Positions 17,551 to 24,551 of a stretch of 64,000 nt of DNA are shown piece after piece. The position numbers and the translations under genes are program-made. Numbering within the stretch: position 1 is the stretch's first letter; every line of letters begins with the position of its first letter. This DNA is from Pseudomonadota bacterium (GTDB lineage: Bacteria; Pseudomonadota; Gammaproteobacteria; Burkholderiales; Burkholderiaceae_C), in the NCBI GenBank assembly GCA_021845505.1, contig JAJZVU010000006.1:1-64000 (forward strand), written 5' to 3'. The notes below the pieces were generated by a model, which was not told where the DNA came from, made no database searches, and saw only the letters and a program-made list of their open reading frames with translations.

Positions 17551-17627
17551 TGGTGCGCCCGGCAGGATTCGAACCCACGACCCCTTGGTTCGTAGCCAAG
17601 TACTCTATCCAACTGAGCTACGGGCGC
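17551..17627 (-). tRNA. tRNA-Arg (anticodon ACG)
   Basis: A 77-base tRNA on the minus strand. The acceptor stem pairs GCGCCCG with CGGGCGC and the gene ends in encoded ACCA. The D arm is AGCTCAGTTGGATAGAGT and the anticodon stem CTTGG/CCAAG encloses loop CTACGAA, giving anticodon ACG. The T arm reads GTGGGTTCGAATCCTGC. It reads CGU and, with inosine, other CGN codons. Its 3' part is duplicated at 16407-16460, which marks it as an integration site. The gene is complete because the element carried a copy of the 3' end. Confidence 0.97.
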
Positions 17628-17639
17628 AGCGAATTGTGA

Positions 17640-17667
17640 AGTATACACACCCCGGCGGCGAAGGCAA
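17640..17667 (-). promoter_or_regulatory. Sigma-70-type promoter of tRNA-Arg
   Basis: On the minus strand TTGCCT (17662-17667), a 16-base spacer and TATACT (17640-17645) lie 12 bases upstream of the tRNA 5' end. The position and the good -10 box fit a housekeeping promoter. Confidence 0.7.
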
Positions 17668-17690
17668 AAGCCCCCCGCGGGAAATACCTG

Positions 17691-17718
17691 CCCGGCGCGC
17701 CGCCGTCGGCGCGCCGGG
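17691..17718. promoter_or_regulatory. 12-bp GC hairpin in the murJ-like leader
   Basis: A perfect 12-bp inverted repeat, cccggcgcgccg (17691-17702) and cggcgcgccggg (17707-17718), with a CCGT tetraloop. It ends 15 bases before the ATG of the flippase gene and is not followed by T residues on the plus strand. No Shine-Dalgarno sequence is visible between it and the start. It could control translation or transcript stability of the glycan operon; this is inference. Confidence 0.55.
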
Positions 17719-17733
17719 CGACAATGCCGGGCC

Positions 17734-19224
17734 ATGTCGCTCGCCCGCGTGTTCTCCCTCAGCCTGCTGCTGCTGGCAGCCAGCCGCCTGCTCGGGGTGC
17801 TGCGCGATGCCGTGGTGGCAACCCAGTTCGGGCTCAGCGGCCATGCCGACGCGGCGCTGGTGGCGCTGTCCTATCCCGACCTGACGGTGTCGCTGCTGTG
17901 GGGCGCGGCGGTGCCCGCGGTGATGGTGCCGCGCATGGCCGGGCGCACCGCGCAGGAGATCGCCGACGAGGCCGCGCGCTGGAGCCGGCTGGCGCTGCTG
18001 GCGTTCGCGCTGGCCGGCCTGGCCAGCTGGCTGGCGCGGGCGCCGCTGCTGCACCTGCTGGCGCCGGGGCTGCAGGGCGCCGATGCCGGCCTGGGCGCCC
18101 GCTTGCTCGGGTTGGGGGCGCTGCTGGCGCTGCCCGCGGGCGCGGTGACCATGGTCGCAGCGGCCGCGCTGCAGTCGCAGGGCCGGCTGCAGTGGCAGTA
18201 CGCCGGCAACGTGGTGTTCAACCTGGTGCTGATCGGCGGCCTGCTGCTGGCCGCGCACAGCGCCGAGCTGCTCTGGGTGGCCGCCGCGGTGGCCTGCGCG
18301 TCGCTGGCGCGCCTGGGCCTGCTGCGCAGGGCGCTGGCCGGCCTCGGTCGCGCCAGCGTCGGGGCGCCGCGCTGGCCGGACGCGCCGGCGCTGCGCGCCG
18401 CGCTGCTGGCGCTGGCCGCGTCGGGGCTGACGGTGCTGTACGCGCTGGCGGCGCGCAGCCTGGCCTCGGCCGGCGGGCCCGGGCAGCTCGGGGTGTTCCA
18501 GTACGCCCAGCGCATCGGCGAGCTGCCGCTGCACACGGTGTTCGCGGTCGCCGCGGCGCTGGCGCTGGCGCGGCTGTCGGCGGCCGAGGCCGCCGGCGAC
18601 CGCGACGGCGCGCGCGAGCGAGGCCGGCAATGGATGCGTTCGATGCTGCGCCTGGCGCTGCTGCTGGGCGCCTGCGGCATGCTGGCCGCTCCGCTGGGAA
18701 TCCGCCTGGTGTTCGGCTGGGGGCGCATGGGCGGTGCGGCGCAGCTCGAACTCGTGCGCTCGATGCGCTGGATCCTCGCCCTCATGCCCCTGCAGGCGGC
18801 GCAGATGGTGCTGGCGGCCAGGCTGAATTCCCACCGCCGGGTGGCCGACCAGGTGCTGGGCTACGGCTGCGGCATGCTGGCGCTGCTGCTGGCCGGCGCC
18901 TGGCTTCCGGCGCTGTGGTGGCGCGGACTGGCGGCTTATTCGGCGGCCTACGCGGTCGCCACTGTGGTGCTTTGGCAACGCCTGGCGCGCAGCCAGCGCG
19001 ATGCCGAGGCCGCCAACCTGGGCCTGCTGCTGCTGGCCTGCCTGCTGCTGGCGCTGCTGGCCGGCCTGCTGGCGCCGTGGGCGGTGCGCGGCTGGGGTGC
19101 GATGACCCTGCAGGCGGCGCTGGCGACCCTGCTGGCGGCGGTCGCGACCCCGCTGTTCGTGTGGCGTGATCCGATGGGTGCTGTCATCGGACGGGCGCTG
19201 GCGCGCCGCTACACTCGGCAGTGA
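17734..19224 (+). CDS. MurJ/MviN-family lipid flippase, probably Wzx-like
   Basis: A 496-residue polytopic protein with about 14 hydrophobic segments, of the MOP-superfamily MviN/MurJ group. These proteins flip lipid-linked sugars across the inner membrane. R18, R24 and D39 align without gaps to the key E. coli MurJ positions, and YAQRIGELP matches the conserved YADRLMEFP arginine region. But E. coli R52, R53 and E57 correspond here to V52, S53 and G57. These charged residues matter for lipid II transport, so I infer a paralogue devoted to the glycan made by the following genes rather than the essential MurJ. It heads an operon of overlapping genes; the next gene starts 80 bases later. Confidence 0.8.
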   Translation: MSLARVFSLSLLLLAASRLLGVLRDAVVATQFGLSGHADAALVALSYPDLTVSLLWGAAVPAVMVPRMAGRTAQEIADEAARWSRLALLAFALAGLASWLARAPLLHLLAPGLQGADAGLGARLLGLGALLALPAGAVTMVAAAALQSQGRLQWQYAGNVVFNLVLIGGLLLAAHSAELLWVAAAVACASLARLGLLRRALAGLGRASVGAPRWPDAPALRAALLALAASGLTVLYALAARSLASAGGPGQLGVFQYAQRIGELPLHTVFAVAAALALARLSAAEAAGDRDGARERGRQWMRSMLRLALLLGACGMLAAPLGIRLVFGWGRMGGAAQLELVRSMRWILALMPLQAAQMVLAARLNSHRRVADQVLGYGCGMLALLLAGAWLPALWWRGLAAYSAAYAVATVVLWQRLARSQRDAEAANLGLLLLACLLLALLAGLLAPWAVRGWGAMTLQAALATLLAAVATPLFVWRDPMGAVIGRALARRYTRQ

Positions 19225-19304
19225 CAGCCCCCGCGGCTGCGCGCCGTCCGCCTGGCGGACCGCCCTCGCCCTCGCCGACCCCGCTGCGCCGCCGCACCGT
19301 GACC

Positions 19305-20132
19305 ATGGACTGGATCCAGATCACCAACCTGCCCGACTTCGCCGCCTTCGCGGCGCAGTGCGGGGTGCCGCGCCTCATGGTCGACCTCGAGCGCATGGGC
19401 AAGCAGGAGCGGCAGCAGGGGCTGGGCACCTTCATTTCCGACCACCTGCCGCAGGACGTCGCGCCGGTGCGCGCGGCAGCGCCGCGCGCCCACCTGATCG
19501 TGCGCATCAATCCGTGGCACCCCGGCAGCCCGGCCGAGGTCGAGCAGGCGCTGCGCGACGGAGCCGACAGCGTGATGCTGCCGATGTTCGAGCAGCCGGC
19601 CGCGCTGCAGGCCTGCGCCGCCGCGATCGCCGGCCGCGCCGACCTGATCGCGCTGCTGGAAACCCGCGGCGCGCTGCACAGCCTGCAGCAATGGATCGGC
19701 GTGCCGGGGCTGAGCGAGGTCTATGTCGGCCTCAACGACCTGCATCGGCAGCTCGGCTGCGCCTTCATGTTCGAACCGCTGGCCGACGGCACCGTCGAGC
19801 GGGTGGCTCGCGCCACCCATGCCCACGACCTGCGCTTCGGTTTCGGCGGCATCGCGCGCCTCGACGAGGGGCTGCTGCCGGGCCGGGTGGTGCTGGGCGA
19901 ACACCTGCGCCTGGGCTCGCAGAGCGTCATCCTGTCGCGGACCTTCAACCGCGAGATGTTCGAGGATCCCCAGAGCGACTGGAAGAGCGTGTATCGCGAG
20001 CAGCTGGCGCGCCTGCAGCATTGCGAAGCGGTGCTGGCCGCGCGCACCGCCGAGGAGGTCGAGAACGACCGCCTGCTGGCGCGCGACCTCATCGGCAAGG
20101 CCGCGCGCACCCTCGCCCCGGCCCGCGCGTGA
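19305..20132 (+). CDS. HpcH/HpaI-family aldolase/citrate-lyase-type protein
   Basis: A 275-residue TIM-barrel protein of the HpcH/HpaI group, class II aldolases that use pyruvate and a divalent metal. Visible pieces are VDLERMGKQ near the N-terminus, IVRINPWHPGS, ALRDGADSVMLPMFEQP, LIALLETRGAL (the metal-binding glutamate region) and VYVGLNDLHRQLG. The ATG at 19305 is preferred, with an alternative GTG two codons earlier. The stop overlaps the GTG start of the sugar transferase by four bases. A catabolic aldolase is out of place in a glycan operon; a similar protein may make an unusual keto-acid building block or acyl decoration here. That role is conjecture, while the fold assignment is good. 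Confidence 0.72.
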   Translation: MDWIQITNLPDFAAFAAQCGVPRLMVDLERMGKQERQQGLGTFISDHLPQDVAPVRAAAPRAHLIVRINPWHPGSPAEVEQALRDGADSVMLPMFEQPAALQACAAAIAGRADLIALLETRGALHSLQQWIGVPGLSEVYVGLNDLHRQLGCAFMFEPLADGTVERVARATHAHDLRFGFGGIARLDEGLLPGRVVLGEHLRLGSQSVILSRTFNREMFEDPQSDWKSVYREQLARLQHCEAVLAARTAEEVENDRLLARDLIGKAARTLAPARA

Positions 20133-20689
20133 AGGCCAAGCGCCTGTTCGACCTGCTGCTGGCGCTGCTGGCGCTGGCGCTGCTGGGGCTGCCGATGCTG
20201 GCGGCGGCGCTGGCCGTCTGGCTGGACAGCGGGCGCCCGGTGCTGTTCTCGCAGACCCGCATCGGCCTCGCCGGCAAGCCGTTCCGGCTGTACAAGTTCC
20301 GCTCGATGGTCGTCGATGCCGAGCGCCTGGGTCCGCAGCGCACCGCCAGCTCCGATCCCCGGATCACCCGCGTCGGGCGTTGGCTGCGCCGCTCCAGTGT
20401 CGACGAACTGCCCCAGCTGATCAACGTGCTGCGCGGCGACATGAGCCTGGTGGGGCCGCGCCCCGACGTGCCGGCGCAGCAGGCCGACTACCGCCCCGAG
20501 GACTGGGCGCTGCGCTGCCGGGTGCGCCCGGGAATCACCGGGCTGGCGCAGGCGCTGTACCGCTCGCGCGCGACGCCGGCGCAGCGCTTGCAGGCCGACC
20601 TCGACTACGCGCGCGCCCCCGGGTTGCTGCGCGACCTGCGGATCATCGCGCTGACCGTGGTGCAATTGCTGCGCCGCAGCGCGAATTGA
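20129..20689 (+). CDS. Phosphoglycosyl transferase, PglC/WcaJ catalytic-domain type
   Basis: A 186-residue monotopic membrane enzyme that moves a sugar phosphate from a UDP-sugar onto undecaprenyl phosphate, the first step of a lipid-linked glycan. One re-entrant hydrophobic helix (residues about 5-30) is followed by the family motifs LYKFRSM, SSVDELPQLINVLRGDMSLVGPRP (with the Asp-Glu catalytic pair) and RPGITGLAQ. The short form, without the four-helix N-terminal region of WcaJ/WbaP, is like Campylobacter PglC, whose substrate is UDP-diacetylbacillosamine. The genes for that sugar are in this operon. The GTG start at 20129 overlaps the aldolase stop (GTGA). Confidence 0.88.
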   Translation: MKAKRLFDLLLALLALALLGLPMLAAALAVWLDSGRPVLFSQTRIGLAGKPFRLYKFRSMVVDAERLGPQRTASSDPRITRVGRWLRRSSVDELPQLINVLRGDMSLVGPRPDVPAQQADYRPEDWALRCRVRPGITGLAQALYRSRATPAQRLQADLDYARAPGLLRDLRIIALTVVQLLRRSAN

Positions 20690-20773
20690 CCCCAGCGGCC
20701 GGCGGCAGTCGGGCGCAACGGCGACAATAAGGGTTTTGCGCCAGCGCGCTTCGCTCCAGACGCCCTTTGCTCC

Positions 20774-22585
20774 ATGTGCGGGATCTACGGCTATTTCGAC
20801 CGCTCGGGTCGTGAACTCCAGCCATCGCTGGTGCAGCGCATGGACGCCTCGCTGCAGCACCGGGGCCCGGACGACACCGGCACCTGGCGCGCCGCCGGCG
20901 TCGCGGTGGGCAACCGCAGGCTGTCGATCATCGACCTGGCGGGCGGCCACCAGCCTTTCGTGTCCGACGACGGGCGCATCGCCCTGGTGCAGAACGGGGA
21001 GATCTTCAACCACGTCGAACTGCGCCAGGAACTGCAGCGCCAGGGGGTGCGCTTCGCCAGCGACCACAGCGACACCGAGGTGCTGCTGCGGCTGTACGAG
21101 CGCGAGGGGCTGGAGTTCCTGCCTCGGCTCAACGGCATGTTCGCGATCGCCATCGTCGACCTGCGCGACCCCGGCGGGCCGCGGCTGCACCTGGTGCGCG
21201 ACCGCATCGGCATCAAGCCGCTGTACCTGCACGACGACGGCACGCGACTGGTGTTCGGCTCGGAGATCAAGGCGCTGCTGCCGGCGCTGCCGGGCGTGCC
21301 GCGGCTGGACCTGGCCGCGCTGCAGTACTACCTGAGCTACAACTACGTGCCGCCGCCGTGGACCCTGTTCGACGGGGTGCGCCACGTCGAGCCCGGCTGC
21401 GCGCTCAGCGTGGACGCCCGCGGCTCGCGGCTGCGCCGCTGGTGGAACCTGGCCGAGCAGCAACCCCGCGAATGGCAGTTCGGCGCCTGGCAGCAGCAGC
21501 TGCTGGACCTGCTCGACGACGCGGTGCGGCTGCGGCTGCGCGCCGACGTGCCCTTCGGAGCCTTCCTGTCCGGCGGCGTCGACTCGAGCACCGTGGTCGC
21601 GCTGATGGCCCGCCATGTCGGCGAGCCGGTGCGCAGCTACTGCATCGGCTTCGACGATCCGCGCTTCGACGAATCGCCGTATGCCCGCGAGGCGGCGCTG
21701 CGCTTCGGCACCCGCCATCGCGAGCGCCTGGTGCAGCCCGACCTGCTCGACGACTGGCCGCAGGCCTTGTGGCATTGCGACCAGCCGCATGGCGACGCCT
21801 CGTTCCTGCCGACCCTGGAGGTGGCGCGCCTGGCGGCGCAGGAAGTCAAGGTGGTGCTGACCGGCGACGGCGGCGACGAGCTGTTCGCCGGCTACGACAA
21901 GTACGCCTCGCTGCTCGCCGACCCGGCGCTGGCCGGGCTGGGCGAGCCGGCCTTCGCCCGGCTGCTGGTCGAGCGCTTCGGGCTGTTCGGCGAGGACGCG
22001 CGCGGGCAGCTGCTGCAGCCCTGGCTGCGCCACCGGCTGCGCGAGGTCGACAGCGTGCGCGACGTGGCCGAGCCCTGGCTGCGCCAGGTGGGCCATTTCG
22101 ACCGGGTCAACCAGATGCTGTTCCTCGACATGATGCTGCTGCTGCCGGGCAACAATCTGGTCAAGCCCGACCGCATGGGCATGGCGATGTCGCTGGAGGC
22201 GCGCACCCCGCTGCTCGACTACCGGGTGATGGAACTGGCGTTTCGCAGCCCCGGCACGACCAAGCTGGCCGACGGCGACAAGAAGCACTGGTTCAAGCGC
22301 GCGGTGCAGCCGCTGATCGGCGAGCAGCTGGCGCAGCGGCGCAAGCAGATGTTCACCGTCCCGGTGGGCGAGTGGTTCCGCGGCCAGCGCAAGGCCTGGC
22401 TGCACGATCTGCTGTTCGCCGACGACGCGCTCGCCGCCCGGCTGTTCGACCGCACCTTCGTGCGCCAGCTGTTCGACCGCCATGTCGACGGCAGCGCCAA
22501 CCACACGCGCGAGTTGCGCGCGCTGGCGGCGCTGGAAGTGTGGGCGCGGCGCATCGCGGTGCAGGTGGACGACCTTCCGGCATGA
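20774..22585 (+). CDS. Asparagine synthase-like glutamine amidotransferase
   Basis: A 603-residue AsnB-type protein. Cys2 (MCGIYGY) is the N-terminal glutaminase nucleophile, the first 215 residues form the Ntn glutaminase domain (NGEIFNH and RDRIGIKPLY are seen), and the rest is the synthetase domain with the PP-loop FLSGGVDSS and the LTGDGGDELFAGYDKY motif. The housekeeping role is asparagine synthesis, but such proteins recur in O-antigen and capsule loci, where they are thought to amidate uronic acids or other sugars. Here an 84-base gap precedes it and a 4-base ATGA overlap joins it to the next gene, so it belongs to the glycan operon. The acceptor is unknown. Confidence 0.85.
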   Translation: MCGIYGYFDRSGRELQPSLVQRMDASLQHRGPDDTGTWRAAGVAVGNRRLSIIDLAGGHQPFVSDDGRIALVQNGEIFNHVELRQELQRQGVRFASDHSDTEVLLRLYEREGLEFLPRLNGMFAIAIVDLRDPGGPRLHLVRDRIGIKPLYLHDDGTRLVFGSEIKALLPALPGVPRLDLAALQYYLSYNYVPPPWTLFDGVRHVEPGCALSVDARGSRLRRWWNLAEQQPREWQFGAWQQQLLDLLDDAVRLRLRADVPFGAFLSGGVDSSTVVALMARHVGEPVRSYCIGFDDPRFDESPYAREAALRFGTRHRERLVQPDLLDDWPQALWHCDQPHGDASFLPTLEVARLAAQEVKVVLTGDGGDELFAGYDKYASLLADPALAGLGEPAFARLLVERFGLFGEDARGQLLQPWLRHRLREVDSVRDVAEPWLRQVGHFDRVNQMLFLDMMLLLPGNNLVKPDRMGMAMSLEARTPLLDYRVMELAFRSPGTTKLADGDKKHWFKRAVQPLIGEQLAQRRKQMFTVPVGEWFRGQRKAWLHDLLFADDALAARLFDRTFVRQLFDRHVDGSANHTRELRALAALEVWARRIAVQVDDLPA

Positions 22586-23841
22586 AGCCCGCGCAACGCC
22601 TGCTCGCGGTGGCCTACGGCGGCGGGCATATCGCGATGCTGCTGCCGGTGCTGCAGGCGCTGCGCAGCCGCCGGCCGCAATTGCAGGTGCAGCTGCTGGC
22701 GCTGACCACCGCGCGCCGCAGCGCGCTGGCCGCGGGCTGGGACTGCCTGGGCTACGACTCGCTGTGGCACCTGCTGCAGCCCGACGAGCGCGCGCAGGCG
22801 GAGCAGCTCGGCGCCGCGCTGCTGCCCCACAACAGCCATCCCGACATCTCCGAGCGCGAAAGCCTGGCCTACCTGGGGATCAACGCGTGGTCGCTGCAGC
22901 ACCAGCTCGGCGCGGCCGCTGCCGCGCAACGCCTGGAGCAGCGCGGGCGCCAGGGTTTCCATCCGCTGGAATTCATGACCCGGCTGCTGCGCTGGCTGCG
23001 CCCGCACGGGCTGCTGACCACCAATTCCCCGCGCAGCGAGCAGGCGGCGCTGGAAGCCGCGCACGCGCTGGGAGTCCCCAGCGTGGCGGTGCTCGACCTG
23101 TTCGCACGACCCGGCGACGCCTTCGCCGCGCGCAGCGTGCGCCCGACCCGGGTGTGCGTGCTGGCGCCCGCGGTGGCCGAGCAGCTGCGCGCGGCAGGCT
23201 GGGAAGAGTCGCGGCTGGCGGTCACCGGCAACCCGGCCTTCGACTCCCTGCACCAGCCCGCCGCGCGGCAGCAGGCGGCCGAGCTGCGCCGGCGCTGGCA
23301 GATCGACTGGGGACGCGATCCGGGCCGGCTGGTGCTGCTGGCCACCCAGCCCGAGGTGCGGGCCCACCCCGATTCGCCGTGGCCGGCGGGCGACGCGCTG
23401 CCGCTGGCGATGGAGGCGGCGACGCGCGATTGGGTGCGCCAGCGCCCGCAGGCCTCGCTGGTGGTGCGCCACCACCCCAACCATTGGCACCGGCTGCCGC
23501 GCGCCGCCGATACGCCGCAGGTCCATGTCAGCGTGGCCTCGCAGCAGCCTGTCGAGGGCCTGCTGCTGGCCGCCGACGCGGTGGTCGTGCAGACCTCCAC
23601 GGTCGGGCTGCAGGCCGCGGTGGCCGGGCGCCCGGTGCTGTCGCTGAGCTGCTCCCCCGGCGCGCTGTGGGGGCTCGACTATGCTGCACTCGGCGTGGCG
23701 CGCGGCGTGGCCACGCTGGAACAGCTGCCGCAGGCGCTCGACGAGGTGCTGCGCCAGCCGCCGGCGGCCACCGGCTGGGCGCGACCCCAGGCCGCGGCGC
23801 CGGCGGTCGCGGCCGAGGTCGAAGGATTGCTGGACCGATGA
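22582..23841 (+). CDS. GT-B-like glycosyltransferase, candidate nonulosonic acid transferase
   Basis: A 419-residue protein I cannot place in a named family with confidence. It begins RLLAVAYGGGHIAMLLPVLQAL, a MurG/2-epimerase-like Rossmann start. Its C-terminal half has VVRHHPNHWHR, VEGLLLAADAVVVQTSTVGLQAAVAGRPVLSL, the second-domain pattern of GT-B enzymes and of UDP-sugar 2-epimerases. It overlaps asnB and legF by four bases each. Since the operon has its own NeuC-type epimerase, a transferase is the simpler role. Directly upstream of CMP-legionaminate synthetase, it is the best candidate for attaching that sugar. There are no membrane segments. Confidence 0.6.
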   Translation: MKPAQRLLAVAYGGGHIAMLLPVLQALRSRRPQLQVQLLALTTARRSALAAGWDCLGYDSLWHLLQPDERAQAEQLGAALLPHNSHPDISERESLAYLGINAWSLQHQLGAAAAAQRLEQRGRQGFHPLEFMTRLLRWLRPHGLLTTNSPRSEQAALEAAHALGVPSVAVLDLFARPGDAFAARSVRPTRVCVLAPAVAEQLRAAGWEESRLAVTGNPAFDSLHQPAARQQAAELRRRWQIDWGRDPGRLVLLATQPEVRAHPDSPWPAGDALPLAMEAATRDWVRQRPQASLVVRHHPNHWHRLPRAADTPQVHVSVASQQPVEGLLLAADAVVVQTSTVGLQAAVAGRPVLSLSCSPGALWGLDYAALGVARGVATLEQLPQALDEVLRQPPAATGWARPQAAAPAVAAEVEGLLDR

Positions 23842-24551
23842 ACACCATTGCCACCATTTGCGCGCGCGGCGGCAGCAAGGGATTGCCGGGGAAGAACATC
23901 CGGCCCCTGCTCGGCAAGCCCCTGATCGTGCACAGTATCGAGTTCGCGCTGGCGCAACCGGCGATCGACGCGGTGTACGTGTCGACCGACGACCCGGCGA
24001 TCGCCGCGGTGGCCGAGGCGGCGGGAGCGCGCGTGCCCTACCTGCGCCCGGCCGAGCTGGCGCGCGACGACACCCCCAAGCTGCCGGTGATCGAGCACCT
24101 GGTCGCGCACCTGGAGACGCAACGGGGGATCGCCCCCGAGCGCATCGTCGACCTGCAGCCGACGTCGCCGCTGCGCCTGCCGCAGGACCTGCAGGGCTGC
24201 CTGCGGCGCGCCGACGCCGCCGACTCGCCCGACCTGGTGCTGAGCGTGTTCGATTGCGGGTTCAACCCGTATTTCAACCTGGTGGAGCCGCAGCCCGACG
24301 GCACGCTGCGCCTGAGCAAGGGCGAGGGCCTGGCGGCCCGCCAGGCGGCGCCGGCGGTGTGGGCGCTCAACGGATCGATCTACGTCTGGCGCCGCGCGGC
24401 GCTGGCCCACGCGGCGCGCCATGGCATGTGGAGCGTGCGCGTGGCGGCCCATATCATGCCCCCATCGCGCTCGGTGGACATCGACACCGCCGAGGACTTC
24501 GCCGCCGCCGAGCGCGCGCTGGCGGCGCAGGCCCCATCGCATTGCCCATGA
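23838..24551 (+). CDS. legF: CMP-nonulosonate cytidylyltransferase, LegF/NeuA family
   Basis: A 237-residue enzyme that activates a nonulosonic acid with CTP. The nucleotide-binding start IATICARGGSKGLPGKNIRPL is diagnostic of CMP-sialate/legionaminate/pseudaminate synthetases, followed by YVSTDDPAIAAVAE, LQPTSPLRLPQDLQ and SVDIDTAEDFAAAE with the metal-binding aspartates. The ATG at 23838 overlaps the previous stop. From the company of LegB, LegC and LegH homologues I assign it to legionaminic rather than sialic acid; NeuA specificity cannot be told by eye. It is cytoplasmic. Confidence 0.85.
   Translation: MNTIATICARGGSKGLPGKNIRPLLGKPLIVHSIEFALAQPAIDAVYVSTDDPAIAAVAEAAGARVPYLRPAELARDDTPKLPVIEHLVAHLETQRGIAPERIVDLQPTSPLRLPQDLQGCLRRADAADSPDLVLSVFDCGFNPYFNLVEPQPDGTLRLSKGEGLAARQAAPAVWALNGSIYVWRRAALAHAARHGMWSVRVAAHIMPPSRSVDIDTAEDFAAAERALAAQAPSHCP

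Larger units (their letters stand above)
16407..17600. mobile_element. Collapsed integrative element in tRNA-Arg(ACG)
   Basis: Two perfect 54-bp copies of the tRNA-Arg 3' part lie 1140 bases apart, one inside the intact tRNA gene and one as a free fragment. Both copies are followed, in tRNA direction, by their own T-run hairpin terminator. That arrangement is what tRNA-targeting integrases leave. The interior is too short for an integrase and shows none. It contains an AT-richer 260-base segment at 16461-16722 with no recognised gene, an HD-domain gene (16723-17415) and the terminator of the tRNA. I infer that it is a deletion remnant of a larger island. Confidence 0.75.

Noticed and set aside
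19721-22504. 927-residue minus-strand frame across the sugar transferase and asnB
   Set aside because: Low-complexity antisense translation; the plus-strand genes have intact catalytic motifs and overlapping starts and stops.
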